DNA of 64,000 nucleotides, taken from Polycladomyces abyssicola. Its GTDB lineage: Bacteria; Bacillota; Bacilli; Thermoactinomycetales; JIR-001. This document shows, piece by piece, positions 10,195 to 21,164 of this stretch (its first letter is position 1; every line of letters begins with the position of its first letter). The stretch is from contig NZ_AP024601.1 in the NCBI RefSeq assembly GCF_018326425.1, positions 1-64,000 on the forward strand. Direction: 5' to 3'. The notes beneath the pieces were generated by a model. It did no database searches and was not told where the DNA came from. It was given only the letters and a program-made list of their open reading frames with translations. The position numbers were made by a program, and so were the translations under genes.

Positions 10195-11220
10195 ACCCGT
10201 GGAGGAATTGTGGAAACATCCGTTCCGGCACCACAGGGCATCCCATACCAACAACGGCATCTTTATTCGCACCAAAAGCAAAAATGAACGGATCAATGCT
10301 GTTTCATCCGCCGTACCTTCAAGATTCATTTCCGCCCACAAAGGTGTTTCATAGCGGCAAAGCATACTGAGTGCAAACAGGATGGCATAGTGGACCAACA
10401 GCTCGGGGAGGAGTCCGCATACGGCGTTTTCCCCGGTATAGACAAAGGTTTGATTCGTCAGGGAAGCGCGAAACCAGGGGTGTACCTCTTCTAACCGGGT
10501 CGGTTTGTCATGATCGGATTGCAGTTGAAAGGATACGCGGCCATTATTGGCGGATAAGAGGATGAATGTATGATTCCCCGCTTTCTTTGATCCGTTCAAT
10601 CGTCGAATCCAGCCGTCAGGCGTCAAGTGCAATGCATCGAGTAATTTTTCCGAAACCGAGTAAAAAGGGGTTGTAACATCCTCTTCGTGACAGATGATCG
10701 GGTACAGCGTAGTGTGCCCATAAAGAAACTGGTACGTTTCCTGCAATTCCGGAATCAATCCCCATAATTCCTTCAGAAACAACACTTCGCCCTCCAGTCC
10801 CCATATCCCAAACAGGCCAAGCAGCAAAGGGAACAATCCCTCCTTTTGCACACGCACTTCTTCGTCCCGAAAGCGGAACAAGCTTTTTTTCCGTTTGCGT
10901 GTAGAGAGTCCGTGCCGCAGGACCGATGTGTTTTGGGGATAATCAGGCATCCGTGACAGTACGATCGCCTTCATCAAATGCATCATGCCATAATAGGCGG
11001 GAAGTGGTTGAATCAGCGGGTCACATGTCCGTAGGGAGTGGATGGTCTCCCGGCCAAGTGTGAGGTAATAGCGGAACGGTTGGGAACTGAGATATGCCGC
11101 CCTTTCCGCATTTTCTACTCCCTGTTCCCGGTAGCGTTCGGTCAAAAACCGCTTGGCCGCGGGTTCATTTTCCAACCGCAAAAACAGCGACCAGACGGTT
11201 TCTTCCGTCGGATGGATCAC
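10186..11220 (-). CDS. yaaC: YaaC-like protein
   Basis: This 344-residue protein matches the YaaC family in position (between gyrA and guaB, transcribed leftward, exactly as in B. subtilis) and in overall composition. Its function is not known. The sequence is rich in hydrophobic and aromatic residues but shows no convincing signal peptide and no catalytic motif that I can name. The GTG start at 11220 is preceded on its strand by GAGGTG. The 3' end carries a DnaA box across the stop codon and a hairpin follows. The family name rests mainly on synteny plus resemblance, so I am less sure of the homology than for its neighbours. Confidence 0.75.
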   Translation of the reverse strand: MIHPTEETVWSLFLRLENEPAAKRFLTERYREQGVENAERAAYLSSQPFRYYLTLGRETIHSLRTCDPLIQPLPAYYGMMHLMKAIVLSRMPDYPQNTSVLRHGLSTRKRKKSLFRFRDEEVRVQKEGLFPLLLGLFGIWGLEGEVLFLKELWGLIPELQETYQFLYGHTTLYPIICHEEDVTTPFYSVSEKLLDALHLTPDGWIRRLNGSKKAGNHTFILLSANNGRVSFQLQSDHDKPTRLEEVHPWFRASLTNQTFVYTGENAVCGLLPELLVHYAILFALSMLCRYETPLWAEMNLEGTADETALIRSFLLLVRIKMPLLVWDALWCRNGCFHNSSTGCG

Positions 11221-11332
11221 GGGGATACACCTCGAATGTCAATGTTTTATTAGTTTGTCCGGTTCGTGGAAAGCCATGCTTTGTTTAGAAAATTCGACCT
11301 TGCACTACTCCGTGAAAATCGCGGGTTTTGTC

Positions 11333-12872
<1,540 letters not shown>

Positions 12873-12968
12873 GATTCGGCGGGGAATCTTCTCTGTTTCA
12901 CAAAGTTTGCGGGCTATTTCCCGTCTCCGCTCCGCGCTCGACGGGAAATTCGGATCCGCTCGCAATAT

Positions 12969-12995
12969 CAGCAGGGAAGATTCCCTGCTTTTTTC
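12969..12995 (+). terminator. Rho-independent terminator of guaB
   Basis: AGCAGGGAA (12970-12978) pairs with TTCCCTGCT (12981-12989), followed by a run of T. Two further imperfect hairpins lie between it and the guaB stop: AAGATTC/GAATCTT at 12871-12890, and TTTCCCGTC with GACGGGAAA near 12914-12945. Confidence 0.85.
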
Positions 12996-13091
12996 TTGCC
13001 TTTTTTCTGTCATTGATTCCGCACGATCGCGAACGTAAAATGGAGATATGCTTGTGTTCAATTTTTCCAATTGTCGCCGGAGGTGACACGT

Positions 13092-14336
13092 TTGCGTCAC
13101 TGGTTTCGGAGTGCTCAACAGAGAAAAATCGCTGCACTCCTACTGATCTTTTGTCTGCTTCCCTCCCTTGTACCGGCACAGGCCGCTTCAAAACCACCTC
13201 AGGTTCGCGCCGCTTCCTACATCGTGATGGAGTTCCAATCCGGCCGGGTGCTGGCGGAGAAAGATGCAGATGTACCTCGTCCGCCGGCCAGCATGACCAA
13301 GATGATGGTGGAATACATCGTGATGGAAAAGGTTCGGCGTGGGGAACTTCATTGGGAGGATCAGGTGACGGTAAGCAAGCACGCCGCGGGTGTGAATGAA
13401 GCCCAAGTAAATTTGGTGCCGGGTGAGAAACGGACCATATTGGAACTGTTTACGGCCATGTCGGTCTATTCGGCCAACGACGCGACCGTTGCTTTGGCTG
13501 AAAAAATCGGCGGGAGCGAAGAAGCATTTGTGGGATTGATGAACCGCAAGGCCCGGGAGTTAGGAATGACCCATACGCATTATCACAATGCGACGGGGTT
13601 GGACAATCATTTCTATGCTGATCCGCCCAACGTACTGGGTTCTCATGTGATGTCCGCACGTGACTGTGCACTTTTGGCACGTCGGTTGTTGAAAGATTAT
13701 CCGGAAGTGACCAAGATCATTTCCCAGCCGCGAATTGTTTTTCGCAAAGGAGAACCACGCCAACAACGTCTGACCAACTGGAATCTCATGTTGCCGGGAC
13801 TCAGGTTTTACTACCCCGGCGTGGACGGATTGAAAACCGGCCACACCAGGAATGCGGGATATTGTTTCACCGGAACCGCCGTGAAGAATGGGATGCGGTT
13901 GATCACCGTTGTGATGGATACGCCGGCCGAAAGCACCCGATTTACGGCTACAAAGCAATTGTTGGATTACGGGTTCAGCCAATTCACCCTAAAGACGTTT
14001 CTTTCGGGCGGACAAGTGATACCGGGGTACGAGCGCGTGCCGGTAACGGACGGTGTGGTGCCCGAGATTCCGCTGGTGACGGATCACCCTGTCGTTTTTC
14101 CGGTTGAGAAAGGACAAGAGAGCCGGTACACGCTCCACGTGGATTACATAAAAAGACTGGAAGCTCCGCTTCGTGCAGGAGAGGTAGTCGGTACACTGCG
14201 AATTTTGTATGATGGGAAAGAGATGCGGAATCCAGATCCCATTCCCGTCAGAGTACTTCAGGATGTGGAAAAAGCCAGCTGGTGGGAGTTGTTTTTCCGG
14301 AAAATCGGCGAGGAAGTCAGCGGTTTGTTTTCTTGA
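13092..14336 (+). CDS. dacA: D-alanyl-D-alanine carboxypeptidase (PBP5 type)
   Basis: DacA trims the terminal D-alanine from peptidoglycan pentapeptides on the outer face of the membrane. The 414-residue product has an N-terminal signal peptide (ALLLIFCLLPSLVPAQA), then the serine-transferase motifs SMTK (SxxK), SAN (SxN) and KTGHT (KTG), and a C-terminal beta domain ending in an amphipathic anchor ELFFRKIGEEVSGLF. The TTG at 13092 is chosen because GGAGGTGA lies at 13079-13086; the frame is open from 13071. Position between guaB and pdxS matches B. subtilis dacA. Confidence 0.94.
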   Translation: MRHWFRSAQQRKIAALLLIFCLLPSLVPAQAASKPPQVRAASYIVMEFQSGRVLAEKDADVPRPPASMTKMMVEYIVMEKVRRGELHWEDQVTVSKHAAGVNEAQVNLVPGEKRTILELFTAMSVYSANDATVALAEKIGGSEEAFVGLMNRKARELGMTHTHYHNATGLDNHFYADPPNVLGSHVMSARDCALLARRLLKDYPEVTKIISQPRIVFRKGEPRQQRLTNWNLMLPGLRFYYPGVDGLKTGHTRNAGYCFTGTAVKNGMRLITVVMDTPAESTRFTATKQLLDYGFSQFTLKTFLSGGQVIPGYERVPVTDGVVPEIPLVTDHPVVFPVEKGQESRYTLHVDYIKRLEAPLRAGEVVGTLRILYDGKEMRNPDPIPVRVLQDVEKASWWELFFRKIGEEVSGLFS

Positions 14337-14400
14337 TGCTGTAATTGATGAAAGCTGATTTGTCGTTTGGTAGCCAGTCTGAGTCTGACAAACGGCCTTT

Positions 14401-14452
14401 CCCTGGTAGTGACTTCTCCACATGGGGAAGGGATTGATCGTCACTCCCAGGG
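14401..14452. other. Long hairpin upstream of pdxS
   Basis: CCCTGGTAGTGAC (14401-14413) pairs with GTCACTCCCAGGG (14440-14452) with one mismatch, and TTCTCC can pair with GGGGAA inside. There is no U-tract, so it is not a standard terminator for dacA. It lies just upstream of the pdxS promoter and may be a regulatory palindrome or an RNA end. Confidence 0.45.
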
Positions 14453-14461
14453 GTTGGTCTC

Positions 14462-14489
14462 TTACAGTTCCACGGTTATTTGGTATAAT
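14462..14489 (+). promoter_or_regulatory. Promoter of pdxST
   Basis: TTACAG (14462-14467) and a perfect TATAAT (14484-14489) are separated by 16 bases. They lie about 90 bases before the pdxS start codon. Confidence 0.6.
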
Positions 14490-14580
14490 AAATGTGCTGA
14501 GTGAGAACACGATAAACGATCAAGGATACATGCATTGAATGGAGTTTCATCGGGATGCGGGAAGGGCAGGGAGAGAAGCA

Positions 14581-15477
14581 ATGGCTGAGAAAAACGTGAT
14601 CACAGGTACGGACCGTGTCAAACGCGGCATGGCCGAAATGCAAAAAGGCGGCGTCATCATGGACGTCGTCAACGCCGAACAGGCCAAAATCGCGGAAGCC
14701 GCCGGAGCAGTGGCCGTCATGGCGCTGGAGCGCGTCCCGGCCGATATTCGGGCCGCGGGCGGTGTGGCGCGGATGGCGGACCCGACCGTTATCGAAGAAG
14801 TGATGAACGCGGTGAGCATTCCGGTCATGGCCAAAGCGCGGATCGGACACTTCGTGGAGGCACGTCTGTTGGAAGCGCTGGGCGTGGACTATATCGACGA
14901 AAGCGAAGTGCTCACGCCGGCGGATGACGTGTACCATATCGATAAAACGCAATTTACCGTGCCATTCGTCTGCGGAGCGCGGGATTTGGGTGAAGCGCTG
15001 CGCCGGATCGGTGAAGGTGCATCGATGATCCGGACCAAAGGGGAACCCGGCACCGGCAATATCGTCGAGGCCGTCCGCCATATGCGGATGATGCAGAGCC
15101 AGATCCGCAAGGTGCAATCGATGTCCCGCGACGAACTGATGGCGGAAGCCAAACAGCTGGGAGCACCGTATGAGCTGTTGCTGCAAGTGCACGAAACCGG
15201 CCGCCTTCCGGTTGTCAACTTCGCCGCAGGCGGTGTGGCGACACCGGCAGACGCTGCATTGATGATGCACCTGGGTGCTGACGGCGTCTTTGTCGGATCG
15301 GGGATTTTCAAATCGGAGAATCCGGAAAAATATGCCCGTGCGATCGTCGAAGCAACGGCGCATTATGAAGATTTTGAGCTGATCGCCCATCTGTCCAAAG
15401 GTTTGGGCGGCGCGATGACGGGAATCGAAATTTCCCGCCTCGCCAAAGAAGACCGCATGCAGGAACGCGGCTGGTAA
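14581..15477 (+). CDS. pdxS: Pyridoxal 5'-phosphate synthase subunit PdxS
   Basis: PdxS condenses ribose 5-phosphate, glyceraldehyde 3-phosphate and ammonia to make vitamin B6 phosphate; the ammonia comes from PdxT. The 298-residue TIM barrel shows [10 protein letters not shown], the catalytic lysine region [26 protein letters not shown] and [16 protein letters not shown], all typical. ATG 14581 follows GGGAGAG and gives the family N-terminus; the frame is open 14 codons further. pdxT follows after 16 bases, forming the usual two-gene operon. Confidence 0.97.
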   Translation: MAEKNVITGTDRVKRGMAEMQKGGVIMDVVNAEQAKIAEAAGAVAVMALERVPADIRAAGGVARMADPTVIEEVMNAVSIPVMAKARIGHFVEARLLEALGVDYIDESEVLTPADDVYHIDKTQFTVPFVCGARDLGEALRRIGEGASMIRTKGEPGTGNIVEAVRHMRMMQSQIRKVQSMSRDELMAEAKQLGAPYELLLQVHETGRLPVVNFAAGGVATPADAALMMHLGADGVFVGSGIFKSENPEKYARAIVEATAHYEDFELIAHLSKGLGGAMTGIEISRLAKEDRMQERGW

Positions 15478-15493
15478 TGGGAGGAATGGCACG

Positions 15494-16081
15494 ATGAAAA
15501 TCGGGGTGCTCGCTTTGCAGGGAGCCGTTCGGGAGCATTTGCGCTTGTTGGAAATGGCCGGCGCCGACGCGGTACCGGTGAAACGGGCCGAGCAGCTGGC
15601 TGATCTGGACGGTTTGGTCATTCCGGGCGGGGAATCCACCACCATCAGCAAGCTGATGCATAAATACGACCTCGTGGAGCCGGTCAAACGGATGGCCGAA
15701 GCAGGGAAACCGATGTTTGGTACCTGCGCCGGTTTAATCCTGCTGGCCAAACGCATCGAAGGGACGGACACCCACCATTTGGGTTTGATGGACATCGCCG
15801 TCGAGCGGAATGCATTCGGTCGTCAGCGTGAAAGTTTTGAAGCCGATCTGAACATTCGCGGCGTGGCCGATAACTTCCGTGCGGTGTTTATTCGGGCACC
15901 GTACATCACGCAAGTGGATGACGGTGTGGAAGCACTGTCCGAGATCGACGGAAAAATCGTGGCGGCCCGTCAAGGTCATCTGCTGGGTGCCGCATTCCAT
16001 CCTGAGCTGACTGATGACGTACGGGTGCATGCCTACTTTGTGGACATGGTGAAGGAATCCCTGCAAGTCCCGACGGTTTAA
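15494..16081 (+). CDS. pdxT: Pyridoxal 5'-phosphate synthase glutaminase subunit PdxT
   Basis: PdxT releases ammonia from glutamine and channels it to PdxS. The 195-residue class I glutamine amidotransferase has the start [23 protein letters not shown], the nucleophile in GTCAGLI (Cys near 77), and the His-Glu pair in AFHPELT near 171-174. A GGGAGGAA site precedes ATG 15494. It ends the operon; the serS T-box leader begins about 100 bases on. Confidence 0.97.
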   Translation: MKIGVLALQGAVREHLRLLEMAGADAVPVKRAEQLADLDGLVIPGGESTTISKLMHKYDLVEPVKRMAEAGKPMFGTCAGLILLAKRIEGTDTHHLGLMDIAVERNAFGRQRESFEADLNIRGVADNFRAVFIRAPYITQVDDGVEALSEIDGKIVAARQGHLLGAAFHPELTDDVRVHAYFVDMVKESLQVPTV

Positions 16082-16189
16082 ATGCGGAGTGTTGGATGAT
16101 AATAGGATTGAAAGTGGCAGTGAATCATGACCACGAGCATAACTGGTACCTGCCGGATGTCCCCGGCAAATCCATCTGACATATGCCAA

Positions 16190-16455
16190 ATGCGCTGATG
16201 AGAACGAGTACCTTCATCCTGTCGGTTACAGAGAGGCGGTGGGTGGTGCGAACCGTCGCGTCAGATGAAGGGAATCCCTCTCGGAGCAGGGCGTGAAAGC
16301 GCGGACCCGTTAACGGTTCCGTGCCCGAAACGCTTCCGTCAGGCGGAACGTTACTCCGTCGGAGAGCGGGCCGAAACGGTGGGAAACCATCCTTTTCGGT
16401 CAACAAGGGTGGCAACGCGGAACCTTCCGTCCCTTCGGTGGCGGGAGGTTTTTTA
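16190..16455 (+). promoter_or_regulatory. T-box leader of serS
   Basis: This leader fills most of the 400-base gap before serS. Stem I elements GATGAGAACGAGTA (about 16195) and GGTGGGTGGTGCGAA are followed by a candidate specifier TCC (16275-16277, serine). The hallmark T-box AACAAGGGTGGCAACGCG lies at 16402-16419, where GGTGGC can pair with an uncharged tRNA 3' end. The competing terminator stem near 16422-16447 is followed by TTTTTT. Transcription of serS should rise when tRNA-Ser is uncharged. The specifier assignment is inferred from spacing. Confidence 0.92.
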
Positions 16456-16475
16456 TTTTTGAATTGGGAGGTTGA

Positions 16476-17768
<1,293 letters not shown>

Positions 17769-17792
17769 AGCGCACAGGTGGATCGCCATAAT

Positions 17793-17860
17793 GGGGGACC
17801 GTTTTCTCAGTGGTATTCCCTGGACATACCTCAACGGGAAAACAGGTCCCGCCCCTTTCT
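17793..17860 (+). terminator. Branched terminator-like structure after serS
   Basis: GGGACCGTTTTC (17795-17806) pairs with GAAAAC (17837-17842) and GGTCCC (17844-17849) across one bulged A. An inner GGTAT (17812-17816) pairs with ATACC (17826-17830). CCCCTTTCT follows. It plausibly ends serS transcription. Confidence 0.5.
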
Positions 17861-17909
17861 AACAACCTCCTGAGATGGTAAACAAACCCGGTAGTATTCC
17901 CCTTAACCC

Positions 17910-17937
17910 TTGACAATTTGGCGCATTTGAGTATAAT
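17910..17937 (+). promoter_or_regulatory. Promoter of tRNA-Ser(UGA)
   Basis: A consensus TTGACA (17910-17915) and TATAAT (17932-17937) are 16 bases apart, 24 bases before the tRNA. This is the closest match to the SigA consensus in the window. Confidence 0.85.
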
Positions 17938-17961
17938 GACATCATGTCTCCGTCTATTATG

Positions 17962-18050
17962 GAGAGGTGGTCGAGTGGTTTAAGGCAGCGGTCTTGAAAA
18001 CCGCCGAGGGCTTACGCCCTCCGTGGGTTCGAATCCCACCCTCTCCGCCA
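17962..18050 (+). tRNA. tRNA-Ser (anticodon UGA)
   Basis: This is an 89-base class II tRNA. Acceptor GGAGAGG pairs with CCTCTCC, the anticodon loop CTTGAAA gives anticodon TGA, and there is a long variable arm. The T-arm has GGTTCGAAT and the 3' CCA is encoded. It reads UCA and probably other UCN codons. Confidence 0.97.
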
Positions 18051-18060
18051 AACACGAGGA

Positions 18061-18094
18061 AGCCGTTCTGCATGGGCAGGACGGCTCCTTTTTA
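18061..18094 (+). terminator. Terminator of tRNA-Ser
   Basis: AGCCGTTCTG (18061-18070) pairs with CAGGACGGCT (18077-18086), followed by CCTTTTTAT. It lies 11 bases after the tRNA CCA. Confidence 0.85.
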
Positions 18095-18241
18095 TGGTTG
18101 AATCAAGAAGGCTTGCCCCATGAGACAATCGAAAAAGACAGTGCATTGGGTGATCCGTTCCTTCGGTGTTTTCCCTGGATAGGATTAATTGAACGTTTTC
18201 GATCGGATACGGAGCCGTCTCGATGACGGCTCCTTTTTCTT
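18095..18241 (+). other. Unexplained stretch ending in a second terminator
   Basis: No gene is seen in 18095-18210. It is closed by GAGCCGTC (18212-18219) pairing with GACGGCTC (18225-18232), followed by CTTTTTCTT on the plus strand. The stem nearly repeats that of the previous terminator. Only a weak TAGGAT box with no good -35 was found, so a small RNA is possible but unproven. On the minus strand the hairpin lies just beyond the stop of the DUF1540 gene. Confidence 0.5.
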
Positions 18242-18246
18242 CAGGT

Positions 18247-18399
18247 TCATTTCGGCTTAAACGTGTGACAATCGGTTTCCTCGGAATTTTTTGCTTGTTC
18301 CCCACGATGACTGACGACATAGATCCGATCGGCCTTGCATTTGTTACCTTCGCCCCAGTAAGTGCAATTGTTGACTTCGCACAGTACATCTCGCGCCAT
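18247..18399 (-). CDS. DUF1540-type small cysteine-rich protein
   Basis: This 50-residue leftward gene starts with ATG at 18399 after AAAGGAGTGA. The product contains DVLCEVNNCTYWGEG, NKCKADRIYVVSH and ETDCHTFKPK. The four cysteines in the pattern C-x4-C-x8-C-x20-C and the NCxYW...C.A..I.V context are typical of DUF1540 proteins of Firmicutes, which are thought to bind metal and have no known function. Pattern and ribosome site together make this convincing despite its size. It diverges from asnB, with 194 bases between the two starts. Confidence 0.85.
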   Translation of the reverse strand: MARDVLCEVNNCTYWGEGNKCKADRIYVVSHRGEQAKNSEETDCHTFKPK

Positions 18400-18593
18400 G
18401 CTTTGTCACTCCTTTGCTTGGACGTTAATGTTTATTTTTCACGATCCGGCCGCGAATATGACGGTGAATTCAGGGAGCATTGCCGAATCTCGGTGTCAGG
18501 GCGCACCCAGATCCCTTTCTCCACATAGGATGTTGGTGGGGCAATCGCCCAGAACCCAACAGTGGATCATTGGCATGGAGGGATGGGAAACCC

Positions 18594-20441
18594 ATGTGCG
18601 GTATCACGGGATGGATTGACTGGAAACGGGATTTGCGAAACCAGGGTGCGATTTTGGAGACAATGAACCAAACCCATTGTCGCCGCGGACCGGATGCAGA
18701 GGGAAAATGGCTGTCTCAACACGCGGCATTGGGTCATCGGCGTCTGGCCGTGATCGACCTGGAAGGGGGGGCCCAGCCGATGGTCCGTCGGACCGAGGAA
18801 CGAACATACGTCATTGTCTACAATGGCGAATTGTACAATATGGACGAACTGCGGCGGGAGTTGGAACAATGCGGCCACCGTATGGAATCGCGATCCGACA
18901 CCGAGTTGGTATTGCGGGCGTACATGCAATGGGGACCGGCATGCATGAGCCGATTGCGGGGAATTTTTGCTTACGCCATTTGGGATGAAGCGGAGAAACG
19001 ACTTTTTCTGGCACGAGATCGTATCGGGGTAAAACCGTTGTTTTATGCGGTACGTGATGGGGCGTTTCTGTTCGGTTCCGAGCTGAAATCCTTGTTGGCA
19101 CATCCCGATGTGGAACCAGTGATTGACGCCGAGGGGTTGGCAGAAGTGCTGGTGATGTCGCCGGCGCGAACACCTGGCCACGGTGTGTTCCGGGGAGTGG
19201 AGGAATTGCGCGCCGGATGGTGGATGATCGTGGATCGGGACGGGATCCGCAAACAACCGTACTGGACATTGGAAAGCCGGGAACACACCGATGATCTGCC
19301 AACCACGATCGAACGGGTACGGTCGTTGTTCCAGGATACTGTTCGCCGGCAGTTAGTATCAGACGTGCCGGTTGGAACGATGCTGTCCGGCGGTCTGGAC
19401 TCCAGTGCCATCTCCGCTTGGGCGTCCCGGGTGATGGAAGAGGAAGGACGCGGCCCCGTGGATACTTTTTCCGTCGACTACGTAGGGAATGACCGGCATT
19501 TCACGCCGAACGAGTTTCAGCCCAATTCCGATGCACCTTGGGTCAAACGGATGAGTGAATATTTGCAGTCTCGTCATCACGTCATCGAAGTGGATTTACC
19601 GGAATTGGTCTCAGCGCTGGCGGATGCCCTTCGGGCACGGGATCTGCCGGGGATGACGGATGTGGACGCTTCCCTGCTCCTGTTTTGCAAGGAAATCAAA
19701 CAATCAGCCACGATGGTACTTTCGGGCGAATGTGCCGACGAAGTGTTTGGGGGCTATCCATGGTTTCACCGACGGGAAATGTTGGAAGCAGACACGTTTC
19801 CTTGGGCGCGTATGACGGATCAGCGGGTTCGCTTTCTCTCTCCGGATGTGACGCGGATGACGCGGCCTGACGAGTATGTACAGGAGCGGTATCGGGAAGC
19901 GATTGCCGAGGTGCCCGCTTTGGAGAGAGAGGAGGATTCCAATGCGCGGATGCGGGAGATGTTTTACCTCAACCTCACGCGTTGGATGCCGACCCTGTTG
20001 GACCGTAAAGACCGCATGAGTATGGCGGTCGGATTGGAAGTGCGGGTGCCGTTTTGCGATCATCCGCTGGTTGAATACATGTGGAATGTTCCATGGGAAT
20101 GGAAGGCGTTGGAGGGGAGGGAAAAGGGATTACTCAGACGGGCGTTGACCGGCATCCTGCCTGATGATGTATTGTGGCGCAAAAAAAGTCCCTATCCGAA
20201 AACACACGATCCGGGTTATTTAACCGCTGTGAGGAATCAGGTCCTGCAATTGCTGGACGATCCACAATCCCCGTTGCGTGATCTTTTGGATATAGAAGCG
20301 GTTCGATCGTTTGCACGTGCCGATCTTTCCAAAGTACATCTCCCTTGGTTCGGCCAACTGATGAACGTACCGCAATTGTTTGCCCATTGGTGGCAACTGG
20401 ATATGTGGATGCGCGAATACGGCGTGACGATCCAGGCATGA
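18594..20441 (+). CDS. asnB: Asparagine synthetase (glutamine-hydrolysing)
   Basis: The enzyme makes asparagine from aspartate, ATP and glutamine. The 615-residue protein begins MCGITGWIDW, with Cys2 as the N-terminal glutaminase nucleophile after Met removal, then the N-terminal nucleophile domain (YNGELYN, RSDTELVL) and the synthetase domain with the ATP pyrophosphatase motif LSGGLDSSAI near residues 264-273 and SGECADEVFGGYPWF. ATG 18594 follows GGAGGGATGG; any earlier in-frame start would block Cys2. It is not part of the conserved Bacillus origin order, so it is a lineage insertion here. B. subtilis has three paralogues (AsnB, AsnH, AsnO) and I cannot say which is orthologous. Confidence 0.94.
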   Translation: MCGITGWIDWKRDLRNQGAILETMNQTHCRRGPDAEGKWLSQHAALGHRRLAVIDLEGGAQPMVRRTEERTYVIVYNGELYNMDELRRELEQCGHRMESRSDTELVLRAYMQWGPACMSRLRGIFAYAIWDEAEKRLFLARDRIGVKPLFYAVRDGAFLFGSELKSLLAHPDVEPVIDAEGLAEVLVMSPARTPGHGVFRGVEELRAGWWMIVDRDGIRKQPYWTLESREHTDDLPTTIERVRSLFQDTVRRQLVSDVPVGTMLSGGLDSSAISAWASRVMEEEGRGPVDTFSVDYVGNDRHFTPNEFQPNSDAPWVKRMSEYLQSRHHVIEVDLPELVSALADALRARDLPGMTDVDASLLLFCKEIKQSATMVLSGECADEVFGGYPWFHRREMLEADTFPWARMTDQRVRFLSPDVTRMTRPDEYVQERYREAIAEVPALEREEDSNARMREMFYLNLTRWMPTLLDRKDRMSMAVGLEVRVPFCDHPLVEYMWNVPWEWKALEGREKGLLRRALTGILPDDVLWRKKSPYPKTHDPGYLTAVRNQVLQLLDDPQSPLRDLLDIEAVRSFARADLSKVHLPWFGQLMNVPQLFAHWWQLDMWMREYGVTIQA

Positions 20442-20652
20442 TCAGACACACTTTCACTTTGGCATCGAGTGATTCTTTCTCCTTCCGCTCATCAATTGCA
20501 GTGCTCCAAGGTCACACTCGTTGGAAAAAGGTATCTCAAGAAGGAGCAAACATGAGTTGACGCGATTGAACTTTCCTCAAATGAGAGGAAAGCTTTCCTT
20601 TCTGCTGTTTTACATGAGGACAAAAAATTCTTGACCGTTTTTGTCGAAACCC

Positions 20653-20681
20653 TTTCACTATGCGAACATATGTTCTATAAT
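20653..20681 (+). promoter_or_regulatory. LexA (SOS) box overlapping a promoter
   Basis: CGAACATATGTTCT at 20663-20676 matches the Bacillus LexA/DinR operator CGAACnnnnGTTCG at 13 of 14 defined or palindromic positions, with a fully intact GAAC-N4-GTTC core. It directly abuts a perfect TATAAT at 20676-20681; a weak -35-like TTTCAC lies at 20653-20658. The next gene downstream is the 38-residue peptide at 20717. Repression by LexA and induction by DNA damage are inferred. Confidence 0.8.
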
Positions 20682-20716
20682 AGGTGTACAAATTACCCTC
20701 GTGAAGGGGGATGGCC

Positions 20717-20833
20717 ATGGAACGTTGGATTCAACTAATGGCCGCCATCATTGCGTTGTTCCGTTTGGTGTTGGAATTAAGGGAACTATGGGGGCGTCGG
20801 CAAAAACGGTCCAACCGAAAAAAGAAAAAGTAA
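20717..20833 (+). CDS. LexA-box-controlled small amphipathic basic peptide
   Basis: This 38-codon open frame starts with ATG 20717, 6 bases after GAAGGGGG; an in-frame ATG at 20711 is too close to that site. The product has one hydrophobic or amphipathic helix, WIQLMAAIIALFRLVLEL, followed by RELWGRRQKRSNRKKKK, a strongly basic tail. A LexA box and TATAAT lie 40-50 bases upstream. I recognise no family. By analogy, SOS-induced single-helix peptides include TisB-like membrane toxins and division inhibitors, but this is only analogy. The frame is closed just before the tRNA-Arg promoter. Confidence 0.65.
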   Translation: MERWIQLMAAIIALFRLVLELRELWGRRQKRSNRKKKK

Positions 20834-20855
20834 CTCCTTTCCACACATACACTGG

Positions 20856-20884
20856 TTGCAGGAAAATTTCCAATGTGGTAGAAT
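20856..20884 (+). promoter_or_regulatory. Promoter of tRNA-Arg
   Basis: TTGCAG (20856-20861) and TAGAAT (20879-20884) are 17 bases apart, 15 bases before the tRNA. Confidence 0.7.
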
Positions 20885-20899
20885 AAGGCTCGACCTTAT

Positions 20900-20976
20900 G
20901 CGCCCGTAGCTCAGCAGGATAGAGCAGCGGTTTCCTAAACCGCGTGTCGGAGGTTCGAGTCCTCTCGGGCGCGCCA
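20900..20976 (+). tRNA. tRNA-Arg (anticodon CCU)
   Basis: This is a 77-base tRNA. Acceptor GCGCCCG pairs with CGGGCGC, the anticodon stem-loop is GCGGT-TTCCTAA-ACCGC giving anticodon CCT, the T-arm is GAGGTTCGAGTCCTC, and CCA is encoded. It reads the AGG codon. Confidence 0.97.
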
Positions 20977-21070
20977 ATTCGTTAAAGCCGCGTTAATACA
21001 AGGATCGAATGGGCGGCTGGGCGGCGAAATATTGCAAGCTTAAAGAGTTATTTTTATCTTTTGGAGAAAT

Positions 21071-21092
21071 GGGACGGTTTAACGCCGTCCCT
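21071..21092 (+). terminator. Terminator after tRNA-Arg
   Basis: GGGACGG (21071-21077) pairs with CCGTCCC (21085-21091), followed by TTCTTTTTT. About 95 bases separate it from the tRNA end; nothing else was recognised in between. Confidence 0.85.
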
Positions 21093-21164
21093 TCTTTTTT
21101 GTGCTTGTTTAAGACGATAAAATAAATAACGTAGAAATATTCAATCATATACAGGGGGTTTTCT

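Noticed and set aside
20542-20559. A good ribosome site AAGGAG followed by ATG AGT TGA (20551-20559)
   Set aside because: A two-codon frame cannot be supported as a gene; it may be a remnant or chance.
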